Of a stretch of DNA of 64,000 nucleotides, positions 1 to 11,828 are shown one piece after another. Where the stretch lies: positions 23,662,830 to 23,726,829 of the forward strand of contig OX457039.1 in the NCBI GenBank assembly GCA_949752735.1, in the 5' to 3' direction. The notes beneath the pieces are model-generated. The model made no database searches, had not been told where the DNA came from, and saw nothing but the letters and a program-made list of their open reading frames with translations. Every line of letters starts with the position of its first letter. The stretch's first letter is position 1. The DNA is from Lumbricus terrestris (lineage: Eukaryota > Annelida > Clitellata > Crassiclitellata > Lumbricidae). Both the position numbers and the translations under genes were made by a program.

Positions 1-570
1 ACGTAAAGCGAATTAGAGTATATGAAACAGATTTTTCAAAGAAAAGGTAACGTATACTTCTAATTTTAAAACTGATTTTCTTAGCGAGGTCGTAAAGACG
101 GAGCTTTCAGCGTCAGTAGAACACAAACAACGAGACTTGGCCTGGCAGTCAATATTGACAGGATTAATTTTATCAACAATTAAAGATCGGAGGCATCAAA
201 ATTTAAGCGCTGAACATTATTTTGATGCTAGATTAAAAACTACATGTATCCTCCATCATAATTATAATAGTCTCAGGTAGTAGGTCTAGTTCAGATTTTG
301 CTTGGTATTATTCATCGTATCATTAATATTTTTGTTTGCGATAGGAAGTATTAAAACCATATACGTGATCTATGCGAAATAGCCTACATCATCTTTAATC
401 TAAAAATGGACATTATCACAGACGTGTAGGCCTAATTAGTGTAATTTGGCCTGTAGATTTTTCAAACACAAATTTGATGTTTCTGAAAATATGGTGCCCA
501 TGCGGAAATTTGGGTTGCTCAAGCAACCGTCAGCTCCGCGCACACAGGAAAAATATTAGAGGGAACGTTG
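1..570. mobile_element. Non-autonomous hAT element, right part (enters from left edge)
   Basis: This segment is a diverged second copy of the right half of the hAT at 45249-46670. The shared stretch starts at the window edge and ends in the same terminal motif TTAGAGGGAACGTTG at 556-570. No transposase coding is visible. The left end lies outside the window, so the TSD, which should be the 8 bases TGTAACAG after position 570, cannot be confirmed. Confidence 0.8.
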
Positions 571-1004
571 TGTAACAGAAGGCGTAAATCTTAACTACTA
601 ACAGAATAGGCAGCCTGGAATACATGGCGCTAATAGCAGCCTACAAAGCACATCCGCTCTACAGTGCGCGATCTCGGTAGGCTTTCCAGCGATTTAACCA
701 AAGTGCTACCGGGCCCCCCTCGAAGACCATGGAAATGTATATTTTAGAAATATCAGCAAGCTTAAGTAGGCTAAAGAACAAAATAAAATTGTCCGATTAC
801 ACTTGGTAAGCCTAAATAAGCTGTTGTGTAAAGTAAGTAAGTAATAGAGTAGGCTAACAGTAGCATATAGGCTACATTACAGTATTGCTTCAGCGTTGGA
901 AATTAATCCATTGGAGCAGCTTCATTGTTTTATTTATCCGACCAGATTTTCAACAGGCAATAAGGCAACTTAAAGAATAATAATAAGAATAATACTAACA
1001 GAAT
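571..1004. other. Unannotated AT-rich DNA
   Basis: No coding potential, RNA gene or terminal-repeat structure was seen. It ends in an AAT-rich stretch directly before the LINE fragment. Confidence 0.5.
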
Positions 1005-1822
1005 ACCTAAATTCAGTGGAAACCGTCTCCCTAAATATGCTGATGATAGCTACTTGCTGATCCCAGCTTCTTGCATTGACACCACTCTTTCTGAACTTGA
1101 CCATATATCTAAGTGGGCATCCATTAGCAATCTAAAACTAAATCAAGCTAAGACCAGTGAAATGATCATCAGGCGACCTCGGTCTAAAGCTATTACTCTT
1201 CCTCCTCCCATCTCGGGCATCCAAAGGGTCCAGCAGATGGTCGTTTTGGGTGTCACCATCTCTGACCGGATTGGCTTTGAGGCTCACATTAGCAGAATAT
1301 GCTGTAAAGCCCGGCAATCCATGTTTGCTCTGCGTGTTTTAGTCGCCCACGGCCTTCATGGTCAACGTCTGTTTGACGTTGTTAGAGCTACTACCATTGC
1401 TAGATTACTTTATGCCTCCCCTGTATGGTGGGGATTTGCCAACGCAATGGAACGTAAACGTCTTAACGGTCTTTTAAGAAAATTGACCCGTTTAAGCTTT
1501 CTTCCTATCGATTTTCCTAGTTTTGATGCTCTCTGTTCTAGAGCTGACTCTGCTCTTTTCCGGTCAATCCTCTTAAATCCTTGTCACATTCTTCACGACC
1601 TCCTCCCTCCCATTAAGGTCACTCCATACAATACTCGACCAAGGCCACATAATCTAACCCTTCCTAGAGTTGATTCTTTTGCCAGAAACAGTTTTATTAT
1701 GCGAATGTTATATAACTTTGCATAAATGTTTTCTATTTTTCTATTATTTATTTCCTCTGTAAACTACTGTGCGTTTGCTGGTGGTATAATAAAGAATATT
1801 CTTACTTACTTACTTACTTACT
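1005..1822 (+). pseudogene. LINE A: 5'-truncated non-LTR reverse transcriptase, C-terminal part
   Basis: The frame is open from about 1015 to the stop at 1725. It begins just before the RT catalytic motif YADD (codons at 1036-1047) and continues through the thumb region, with motifs of the type KTSEMIIRRPRSK and VLGVTISDRIGF. Everything upstream of motif C (palm motifs 0-B, endonuclease) is missing, as expected for 5' truncation during target-primed integration. The 3' UTR ends in AATAAAG and a (CTTA)n tail at about 1799-1822. The same family occurs on the minus strand at 22898-23735 and 30804-32270. It is a Jockey/CR1/I-group LINE; the exact clade needs a tree. Confidence 0.85.
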
Positions 1823-2294
1823 AACGACAATTTATATGGCACAGTACATTGGGTTGCAAGGGCGCCTCAACAAATTATAATATAATAATAAATATTTATG
1901 AAAATATACCTTTTCATGGTCTTTTGACCACTGACTATTAAGCAGAATAATTGGGCTATTGATCGCCATAGGTCAGACCACTCTTTTCTGCCTCTATCTG
2001 TGACAGCCATACTGTTTATGTGCTACTGAGTCGTCAGTGACATCTACCCTAAATTTTTTATATCGTCAGTTTAAATTGGAAGCTGGATTGATGAAAATAA
2101 TTGTTTCTCTAAATGAAGGTTGGAGTCATGAAACTAATGCTTTTCATAAGTAGAAGCTGGAGTCATGGAAATAATGGTATTCCCGAAGATTGCATGCCTG
2201 TTTACAATAATATGGTTGCCAACGACTGCACTAAAATAGAGCGCAGCAACCTATTGCCTGCGTCCCAAAATGCAAACCAGCCAGTAAGTAAGTT
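1823..2294. other. Intergenic DNA with weak dispersed repeat
   Basis: There is no gene. Positions about 2185-2265 resemble 40430-40545 (shared core AAAATAGAGCG), and an AGAAGCTGGAGTCATG-like unit recurs nearby in both places, so this is probably old repeat DNA. Confidence 0.35.
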
Positions 2295-2675
2295 GGTTCA
2301 TTCCGCCTCCGTTCAACAAATGCCTGCCACTCGACCATCTCAGATTTTGATGAAATTTGCACAGAATGTGCATAAATGTTTTAGAACATGCTATGCAAAA
2401 GTTGAGAGCAATACTTCCAGTAGTTTATTTTATACGGAATTTTAAAGACACCTGAGGTGACCCCGTTTATCGTGATTCGAAAATTGCGTCTGTATTTACT
2501 GCCATATTCAGGAGGCCACAAGTCGACTATCATTGAAGATATATAGATGACATTTTCAGAATACATAGTCATGGTGGTGCTAATCAAGGATATTAAAAGA
2601 ACTTGCTATCTGATGGATAGTTTTTTTCTAGCTACACATTGAAAATTTAAAAAAAAAACGACCCTGTCTGGCGTA

Positions 2676-3405
2676 AGTACTTTACTGCTGTACTATGACC
2701 AAATGGGTTCATAATCAGAGAAAGTGTGAAACACTTGCCATCATAGTCCGCATTGTGTGCACAGAAAAGCAATTAGATCAGCTTTATCATGTGTACCTGT
2801 TGCAATATAGCCTTCAGAAAATCAAAGAAACCACTTTTTTGCCTTTTGACGACAGTGTTCAAGGCCTGATATGGACATGTGGGATAGGTGATACAGCTAT
2901 GAAATTAACACCATTGGAAAGAGCAGCTCAAATACTACTAAATAGAAGAAGAATTTCTTGGGAGACTCCTGTGGTTCAGTGATTACAGCTATTTCCATTA
3001 TAGTAGTGTTTTAAGCAATTCACGAACTGATATGATGCCAAAATTACGAGTTTAGTACTTTACTGCTCTACTAAATGGGTTCATTATCAGAGAAAGTGTG
3101 AACCATTTGCCATCATAGTCCACATTGTGTGCACAGAAAAGCAATTAGGTCAGCTTTATCCTGTGTACTTGTTGCAATATGGCCTTCTGAAAATGAAAGA
3201 AACCACTTTTTGCCTTTTGACGACGATGTTCAAGGCCTGATATGGACATGTGGGATACAGCTATGAAATTAACACCATTGGAAAGAGCAGCTCATATACT
3301 ACTAAGTACAAGAAGACTTGCTTGGGAGACTCCTGTGGTTGCAACAATTACAGCTATTTCCATTACTTAGTGTTTTAAGCATTCGCGAACTGATACGATG
3401 CTGAT
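2676..3405. repeat. Two-copy tandem duplication, unit about 370 bp
   Basis: Both units start with AGTACTTTACTGCT (2676 and 3054), share the run CATTGTGTGCACAGAAAAGC and end near GTGTTTTAAGCA. The right arm of the foldback has only one copy, so the duplication happened in the left arm. Confidence 0.8.
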
Positions 3406-4024
3406 ATAATGCAGACATATCTTTCCGTGACATATGAATAATCTGAGAAACACAGCAATCACATTTATGACTGTTGATATGAAAGACATGTTCTTTTTGA
3501 CTGATTTTATGTTTTAAAGTAGCTGTATAAACAACCTGCAGAAACATGTTGTGCCATCTGCAAGTGTATGTCGAGCAGTCCAACAACTTAAATTGTGTGC
3601 AGTTTTATGTCAACACAGAAATTACTGAGAACTGTGCTGCACTATTAGCTATTAAGTGCTGCACCACTACCTATCAAGATTACCTTGTATGCACTGTTCT
3701 GTTACATTCTTCCTCTTCCTTCATTGAGATTCCAATATAACACAGTGAGAAACTTGATGCAGCCATTAACATTAAACATGTGTCAAATTGGTAAATAGCA
3801 ATAATATTTCAATCAACTCTCTAAACTTGCAACTTTGCAGCAATTAAACAATGAACACAAAGTAAGAAAGAAATATGGCTACTTGTCTTGGAATATTTAC
3901 TGCCTGTAGAAAAGACTACATACAAATAAGACTTATTATGTAGCTCATTTTGTAAACAATTTCATGTGTCTGTCTTATCCAAAATTAGTTGAAGAACACC
4001 ATTTAATAACTACTTACTTTATGT

Positions 4025-5849
4025 CAGAGCCCTGCGCCGGCCGCGCCGCCGCCGCCGATTTTCTTGGGTCGGCGCGCCGACGCCGCCGCCGCCGAAAATT
4101 TGCCGGCGCGCCGCCGATGCCACCTTGATTCCTGTATTTCTTTTGTAGCATTTTTCATCTCTTACATGATTTCGTGAAAAAAATTGTTGCGTCAGGGCAA
4201 AATATAATCTTTTTCTTATCTACTTCGATTATTCATGGCAAAACCGTTTTTGCGTCAATGCTATGAAACCTATGATGTTTCTTGTTCTTTCTGACTTGGA
4301 ACAGTGTTCTTAACGTTTAAACTTTGTGGATTTTGTGATGCGCTTTGAATTATGGCAGCAACGGAGGTAAAAAGAACTCCAGGTAGGTCTAAGTGAATTC
4401 TATGCCGTGTGTGCGCGTTCTTGCCTGATAGCTAGTCCGACCGTATGCTAAGATGGAACAGAACCGTCCCTCTAGTATTAGGATACACGTTACTATTACG
4501 TTGCAAAGCGGTGACGATCTACGATTTTATGTAGGCGATTGGTCGCGTCTACATGCTTCTGATTCTCCATTGCCAGCCAGTTACTATCTAATTACAAATT
4601 TTCTCACCAGTATGAAACTCCCACGTTATGCGTGACCTATGCGAAATTCGGGATTAATTAAACTTTTGAATATTAATACCTGTCTATATGCAAAATGGAG
4701 CATGATAGGCAATTGGCCAATAGTTCCTATTTAGTCAGTAGGGCCTAATTTAAGAAACATCTCACAAATGGGATCAGATTAGAAAAAGAGAAACACTTTC
4801 CCTATTAAACAAGTGCAACTTATTGTTACTTGGCTTGTACATGTAGCAATTAGGTTTAAAGAAGATGCTAAGAGTTTCGCGAGGAAGTCGGTCGGATTAT
4901 CCGACGATAAATTAGGAAAGTTGGTTAATTCTGATAAATTTTACTACTCAGTGTTCTTTGACAAAGAAAAATTTAAAATACTGCAAGTGCATTCATCTGT
5001 TTGTATTCATTAACCATAGCTTCCACTTTGCGACAGACAAACACTTCTACGCAAACACAGTATGTGTGTATGTATGACATGTATGTATGACATGTATGTA
5101 TGACAGGTATCTATGTATGTATGTATGTATGTATGTATGTATGTATGTATGTATGTATGTATGTATGTATGTATGTATGTATGTATGTATGTATGTATGT
5201 ATGTATGTGCATGTATGTTGTGTGTATGTATGTATGTAATATGTATGTATGCATGCATGTATGTATGTTTGTATGTATGTATGCAACTATGCATGTATGA
5301 ATGTATGTATGTATGCATGTATGTGTGTATGCATGTATGCATGCACGCAGCTATACAAGTCTCGTCAAGAAAATGGACTTCAAGAATTTGTGACGATTCG
5401 AAGTTAAATAGCTGGGTAGAGCCGCCACTGCGCAAACAGTCCTTTAACTCCTATTAGTAGGTTACGTTTAAGTGGTAGACCTGGATTTGAAAACGTTGTC
5501 AAGTGGCCTGTAACCCTTTGTAGAATTTTGTAACCAAACGTCTATTCTGAGAATAATTGTTGCTCATGAATATTAATATAAGACCAGATAATGCCAAAAA
5601 TAATTGCTGAGCACGCATATCTTTATAACAGAGATTGCTTTTGGAAATGTTTAAAAATAAGTATGCGACTCTGGAGCACTAATTCCACGACGCCGCGCCG
5701 CCGATGCCGACATTTTGAATGCGCCGCCGCCGCCAATTTTTGTCTGTCGGCGCGCCGTCGCCGCCGACCAAAAATGACCGGCGCGCCGCCGCCGACCAAA
5801 AATGACTGGCGCGCCGCCGCCGACACTGTAAAGTCGGCGCAGAGCTCTA
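4025..5849. mobile_element. Non-autonomous hAT with GC-rich (GCC)n terminal regions
   Basis: An 8-bp TSD, CTTTATGT, flanks it at 4017-4024 and 5850-5857. The terminal inverted repeats are CAGAGCCCTGCGCCGGC on the left and TAGAGCTCTGCGCCGAC when the right end is reverse-complemented. About 100-150 bp at each end is almost pure GCC/GCG units, a sharp contrast with the AT-rich interior. The interior has a large ATGT microsatellite and no transposase. Confidence 0.9.
5063..5345. repeat. (ATGT)n microsatellite
   Basis: An almost perfect TATG tetranucleotide array spans about 5110-5205, with imperfect flanks. Several overlapping ORFs on both strands (poly Met-Tyr-Val-Cys or His-Thr-Tyr-Ile) are artefacts of the 4-base period. 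Confidence 0.97.
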
Positions 5850-6150
5850 CTTTATGTACATGCTGGCAAACATTCAAGAGTTCAGTTTCCATATACTGAT
5901 CATGCATTGCCATATAATAATGGCCGCAAATGTTAGAAATACTAATACAATGTAAACCACTGTATTCGTTGAACTACAGAAGTCTCAAAAACAATTCTTC
6001 TTATATTTAGTAGTATTTGAGCTGCTCTTTTCAATGGTGTTAATTTCATAGCTGTATCACCTATTTCACATGTCCATATCAGGCCTTGAGGCTTGAACAC
6101 TGTCGTCAAAAGGCAAAAAAGTGGTTTATTTGATTTTCTGAAGGCTATAT

Positions 6151-7871
6151 GTGACACATGCGCTCAAAATCCGTCGTTTGACGTTTTTGACTTTTTTGTT
6201 CCGTTATATTCTACAGTTATTCTGCTTCAAAATGCTTTTTACAGAATGAAAATATCTTTTTTCTAACTGAAGATAACTAAATTATATTCGTTCGATTCTG
6301 TAACTTGTAGAATCACAACAAGGGAGAAAATTGAGCTCAAAGTTTCAGCACATTTGTGTCATAAAAGTCCTTAGTAACCATTAATTGAATATTCTGCAAT
6401 TTTGCTGGTCAATAAATGGGCATATTATGTATCGAATACAGCAAACGGCATCCAATTCGAGCAATTACTTTCCACATTGGGACTGAATTACAGGCAAATG
6501 CTGAATTATCGAAGACGAATGAATGAGTCAGTGAAATAACATAGGACAAACAAACGCTTCCAAGATCGAGTAGCCTACTCGGCCAGGAGCGACATAATTA
6601 TATCGAACCCTATGAGTGTAATATTTCAAACACACAATCAACCAGGCACTACAAGATGTGGACCTTTGTCCATTTATAACGTAATTAATGTAAACATTGC
6701 AACTGATAAGCAGCGTCTTACGAGTAGGCCTATTACCCTATCGGCTCCCTCAAAGAAATATTTACCTAACAGCTTAGTCTAGAGAGAAACATGAATAAAA
6801 CAAGACAATTGCGTCCGATTAGCCTACAATTTGAACGTAGTATGATAACTCATCCAAGTCTTTTCAATTCTTAAAAGGAATTTTAATTAGGACTATCTGC
6901 ACACATAGACACTAATATTGTTCCTATTTATTATCTCGTACACACATCGCTCGAACGCGCAAACACTGTAGGTAGAGTAGATCAGAGCCGATTCAATTTG
7001 CATCAAGTTACCAAAAGCCAGTGCTAATCAAACTTCCTATAGATCTATAATAATTATTATGCTGGGTGGCCACTGAGGGGTGGGCTGTGGATGCGTGAAT
7101 TGCCAGTTTACCCATGTTTGCCAAAGTAATTGACTGCTTCATTGATCTCGATCTCAGTACCTCTCATTCTACAAGCCAGCGTGTTATCCAATGAACTACC
7201 CCCTAACGAACAATCAACCAGGTTGCGCTTATCACAATTTGAGCAGTTTACAAGACGTTCGCTATTTTCTATTTAACGATGTAAAATAATATTTATACAA
7301 ATACTTTCCAAGGCTAGCGCTACTTGTAGGCCTGAGTAAGAAAAGGAGCAACAGAACATTTTCGGGTAGGTGCGCATGCGCAGTATCGAAAGTCAGTCTC
7401 GTAAACCAATAAGACTCTCAGAAAACTGGGTCGGAGGCGTTGTCAGATGGGTATTACAGATGCTAAGCTTTATAGCCAAACTTTGTCACATTCAAGTAGG
7501 TGGCAAAATTTACCAGAACCGTCTAATATCATTTTATGGTATAACCTATCATGCGGTACACATGGCTACAAGAAATAGTCAGGTCAGCTTATGAGAACTC
7601 GGTCGTTCATGGCGAATTTTAGCTTTGAAAATAGGCTATTTGAGACCAAGATTCAAAGCGAATACTTACACCACATGCGCCAAAAGTCACTTTTCATCCA
7701 CTAATCATTTGAATTCAACATTTTTTATTGTAGATATTGAAGGTAGACATTTTTTAAAATAATAATACACTATAAAACAATTTTCCATATTTTTGACCCC
7801 TGTCGCCTGTTTTGCCTTTTATCTCTCTATCTAGATCGCGACAATCGACGGGAAAAGAAAGCTTGTGTCAC
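6151..7871. mobile_element. DNA element with GTGACACA ends inserted in the foldback right arm
   Basis: The ends are GTGACACATGCGC and, inverted, GTGACACAAGC. They are flanked by ATAT on both sides (6147-6150, 7872-7875). The uninterrupted left arm of the host foldback reads continuously across this point with a single ATAT, which validates the boundaries and a 4-bp TSD. No transposase was recognised in the 1.7 kb, and the superfamily is unassigned. Confidence 0.75.
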
Positions 7872-8452
7872 ATATTGCAACAGGTACACATGATAAAGCT
7901 GATCTAATTGCTTTTCTGTGCACACAATGTGGACTATGATGGCAAGTGTTTCACACTTTCTCTGATTATGAACCCATCTGGTCATAGTAGAGCAGTAAAG
8001 TACTTACGCCAGGCAGGGTCGTTGTTTTTTCCGATTTTCAATGTGTAGCTAGAAAAAAACTATCAGATATCAAGTTCTTTTAATATAATTGATTAACACC
8101 ACGATGACTATGTATCCTGAAAATTTCATCTATTTGTCTGCAATGATAGTCGACTTATGGCCTCCTGAATATGGCAGTAAATTCAGACGCAATTTTCGAA
8201 TCGCGATAAACGGGGTCACCTCAGGTGTCTTTAAAATTCCATATATAAAAACTACTTGGAATATTGCTCTCAACTTTCGCACAGCATGTTCTAAAACATT
8301 TATGCATATTCTGTGCAAATCTCATCAAAATGTGAGATGGTCAAGTGGAATACTTTTTAAAGATTTGTTGATTTGAGACGGAATGACCCATTAATCAATC
8401 GAAGCGAAGGGTGATTTTATGACAGTTATATTTGCAATATGTGATGGTTAAA

Positions 8453-9637
8453 GGCGCGTGGAAGGCGCGTGGAACGCGTGATCACATCGCCAATATAAGG
8501 TGGATTATGGAGAGACAGAGGGAGTACGGGCAAGAGGTGCATATGTGTTTTATAGACTACAGCAAGGCGTTTGATTGCATAGACCATACACTACTGTGGA
8601 GGACACTAATCGAGATGGGAATTCCGAAGCATCTGGTTAAACTACTGAAAGGCCTTTACGTGGATCAAGAGGCGGTTATAAGAACTGAATATGGAGACAC
8701 AGAGAAATTTAAAATAAGGAAAGGAGTGAGGCAGGGGTGCATTTTGTCCCCTTTCCTGTTCAATCTGTATGCCGAGAGAATTATGAGGAGGGCTGGATTG
8801 GAGGAGGCAACAGAGGGGGTAAGGATAGCGGGGAAAATACTGAATAATTTGAGGTACGCTGATGATACGACATTATTGGTGGGTAAGAAGGACGACCTGG
8901 CCGAGTTAATAAGAAGAGTCAGGATGGAAAGCGAAAAGGCGGGACTATACTTCAATGTAAAGAAAACAAAAGTTATGACAACTGCAACATGGGAAAACTT
9001 TGAGGTGGATGGAGAAACGATAGAGGTAGTATCGAGCTTCACATTCCTGGGATCTATGTTAGAGAAGGAGGGAAGATGTGATATGGAAATAAGGCGGAGG
9101 GTATCAATGGGAAAAACGGCAATGAACGGTCTGGAAAATATTTGGAAAGATAAATATGTGAGCAGGGAAACAAAGAAAAGACTGGTAAGAGCACTGATCT
9201 TCCCGGTCGTCCTATATGGATGCGAAACATGGACAAAGACACTGGATATGGAAAAGAAAATCAACGCGTGCGAGATGTGGATTTGGAGAAAAATGTTAAG
9301 GATTTCATGGACGGAGAAGAGAACTAACGAATCGGTGCGTGAGGAGCTCGGAATAGAGAGAGATGAGACACTACAGAAAACAGCGACTTGGAGGAAATTG
9401 AGCTACTTCGGCCATGTGATGAGATCTAACGGTTTGGAGAAGGAGCTGATGACGGCATGCGGTGAGGGAAGGAGGAGACGCGGAAGACCAAGGAAGAGAT
9501 GGTTGGATGAGGTACAGGAAAAGTCTGGCATGAACTTGGAGGAGCTGAGAGAGGCAACAAGAGAGAGGGGACACTGGAGAGGATACATCAAGAATATCGC
9601 CAGAGCTCCAAGAGCTGACGGCACCAGGTGACCAGGT
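8453..9637 (+). pseudogene. RTE-like LINE copy 1, 5'-truncated, open frame to the natural stop
   Basis: A 10-bp TSD GATGGTTAAA flanks it (8443-8452, 9638-9647). The frame runs uninterrupted to a stop at 9629-9631 and encodes the RT from just before motif A: FIDYSKAFDCIDH, then RQGCILSPFLF (motif B), RYADDTTLL (motif C) and a C-terminal region with VLYGCETWTKT and GRRRRGRPRKRW. The endonuclease and RT motifs 0-2 are absent. The 3' end is a short GGCACCAGGTGACCAGGTG tail shared by all four copies in the window. ORFs on the other strand are shadows. Confidence 0.92.
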
Positions 9638-9831
9638 GATGGTTAAATAATATGCAGAAACGAGAAATGCAAAATTTATTTATGCTAAATACGATTAAAT
9701 AGATCGTTTGAAAGTACTATTATGTAAGTATATTGCTTACTCCATGCTGTTAAATGAATAAATGTATTATTAGTAAATACAGGAACCTGCAATTTGTCAA
9801 CTAATTAGGCACTTTTGAAGTTGGAATTTAA

Positions 9832-10155
9832 TTTCTGTTTCGCAAGGCATGAAAGGTCATTGCCACTGACAGAATTTAGAAAATTTTGGCTAATCTTCAC
9901 CCTAGGATGGATGTACTTTATTTCGAATTTATTTGCATTTCTTTTTGCATAATTTTTCTTTTTATCAACCTTGAAGCCATTTCTAGTAGTCTATTATTGA
10001 CCTTTCTGTTTCGCATGGCATCAAAGGTCATTGCTGCCGACAGAATTTAGAACATTTCAGCTAATCTTCACCCTCGGAAGGATGCACTTTATTTGCATTT
10101 CTTTTCACATCATTTTCTGTTCATCCTTACCCTTGTAGCCATTTTCTTTTAATTG
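9832..10155. repeat. Imperfect two-copy tandem repeat, unit about 170 bp
   Basis: The segments from 9832 and 10004 both run TTTCTGTTTCGCA, AAAGGTCATTGC, GACAGAATTTAGAA, CTAATCTTCACCCT and end near TTGTAGCCATTT. No coding was seen. The rest of 9648-10290 shows nothing recognisable. Confidence 0.75.
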
Positions 10156-10289
10156 GTCCCATTTGTTTATCGTCACATTGATAGGGGCAGCCAAACTACC
10201 TGCCACCCCAAATTATACTCAACAGGCCTACACAGAGTCATTTAAGTGAGAAGCAGCATTTTCAGATGGTTAGCTTATGTTATCGTTGA

Positions 10290-11260
10290 GGTTAGCTTTT
10301 AACTTACTGAGCAAAAATGCGACGTACGACAATAGTGGACGTTACTGAGATACTGAGCATGATAGAGGTTTGTGACGAAAATTGTGCAGCTATGTCACTA
10401 GGAGACCAGTTATGAGACAACGAGAGTAGTTTGGAGTGGGGTACTAGGAGAAGGCTCGTCAAGAATTCGTCATGTGTGTTCGTTGCAGCACAGCAGAATT
10501 GCGTCATTGCACAACTACAGATCCGCTATCGACGGCAAATGAGGGAAATGTCGTTTGTGTGAGGTTGTCTGCACCGCTCGAGATGGGTATTTTTTAAAGA
10601 AGCAACCTGAGTCTGAGACAGATCGTACTGTTGATTTATTACTGGCTACAAATCAACCACAGACAGTGGCTGCTGATGAAGCAGAGATCAGTACCCGCAG
10701 CATCATGACTGGTTCAACTTTTGCCAGGATGAATGTGCCCGCTGGATCCAATGAAATCCTATTGAACTTGGCAGTTTCGACGAAGATGGTGTCCTACTTG
10801 TTGTCGAAATTGATGAGAGTAAGTTTTCTCGCCGAAAATACAACAGTTAACAATGGTCCTTGGGTGTTCGGAGCCGTTGAAAGGGGCTCCGGAAGATGTG
10901 TCCTCTTAGAGGTGGAAGACTGCACTGCCGAAACACTGGAAAGAGCCATTTCTCAGCATATTCTTTCTGGAACATGCATAATATCTGAAGGTTGGCGTGC
11001 ATACTCAAATGTAGAAAGCATCCAGGGTGGAATTTACATGCATTCCATTGTAGTGCACGAAAGAAGCCTTCGTTGAACCTGATGATGACAAGGTGCACAG
11101 TGCACAACCAAAACATCGAAAACCTGTGGATGCGCGCCAAGCGAAAGAACTTTGAAACGTGAGTTCGGAACAAGTCAGGACTTGTTTGTCACATACCTGG
11201 ACGAATTCATGTGGAGAAATTATGTTGGATGTGACATATTCCAGAACATGGTCGTCACCA
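10290..11260 (+). pseudogene. Merlin-family (ISXO2/IS1016-like) transposase, multiply frameshifted
   Basis: Several frames each hold a piece of an ISXO2-like DDE transposase. Around 10765-10840 one frame reads VVEIDESKF, the first catalytic Asp region. After a frameshift near 10840 another reads WVFGAVERGSGRC and TCIISEGWRAY, where the usual second catalytic Asp of the IISDxW motif is Glu. A third frame near 11095-11140 reads QNIENLWMRAKRK, the third acidic region. Upstream, 10530-10600 resembles the N-terminal zinc-binding segment. At least three frame changes mean it cannot make protein. TIRs and TSD were not located. Confidence 0.85.
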
Positions 11261-11828
11261 TCTCAGACAGACTGTTATCTCTGCCATTAACCTTTTTGGA
11301 CATTTTATTTATTAATTTAAACTCTTAGGCTTATTCTTTCCATTATTTCAGTAGGTCTGAAATTTTCAGATCCTAAGAACTTTTTCATTAGTTTCGTTCA
11401 TTATTTCCATTGAATCGGTAGCTTTACAAGTCTTAGATCATATTAGACCTAGACGTTGTTAAATTGCAAATTGTGTAAATTCGAACACTTACACCTAGGC
11501 CTATTTTTCCATTGTTTCGGTACATTTAGCCTGCCATTGATCGATCATATTACCGTATTTTTCTGACTATAAGTCGCGGTTTTTTACATGGGTGTCGGCG
11601 ATTGCGACCTGTATAAAGGTGCGACGTATGTATTGAAATTTCAAAAAAATTTGGATCGGTATTTTCGGTAAATAATATTGAAACAAAGAAGCAATATTAA
11701 ATCACATTTATTGAACGTGAAACGGCCCATTGTAAATCATCATAGCTTCACGGAGGGGGCAGATATACATATCGGCAGCGTCATCAATATTGGTAAACAG
11801 GGCTAAGCTGGCAATCTCTAACTATACA
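11261..11828. other. Non-coding DNA with possible DNA-transposon terminus
   Basis: No gene. The string CTGACTATAAGTCGCGG at about 11558-11575 resembles the end of a widespread animal DNA-transposon MITE type, but no inverted partner was found, so this is only a suggestion. Confidence 0.3.

Larger units (their letters stand above)
2295..8388. mobile_element. Foldback DNA element with long inverted arms, disrupted by two nested elements
   Basis: Left arm 2295-3050 is the reverse complement of a right arm made of 5945-6150 plus 7872-8388. The ends read GGTTCATTCC and GGAATGACCC. The right arm is split by the 6151-7871 insertion, and reading across that insertion restores the left-arm order. The unique interior (about 3405-4016 and 5858-5945) is further split by the hAT at 4025-5849. 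No transposase is recognisable, so the element is non-autonomous. Short ORFs in the two arms mirror each other and are not genes. No TSD was found. Confidence 0.75.

Noticed and set aside
5010..5457. Long ORFs on both strands (poly His-Thr-Tyr-Ile and Met-Tyr-Val-Cys)
   Set aside because: They are produced by the ATGT tetranucleotide repeat, which has no stop in several frames.
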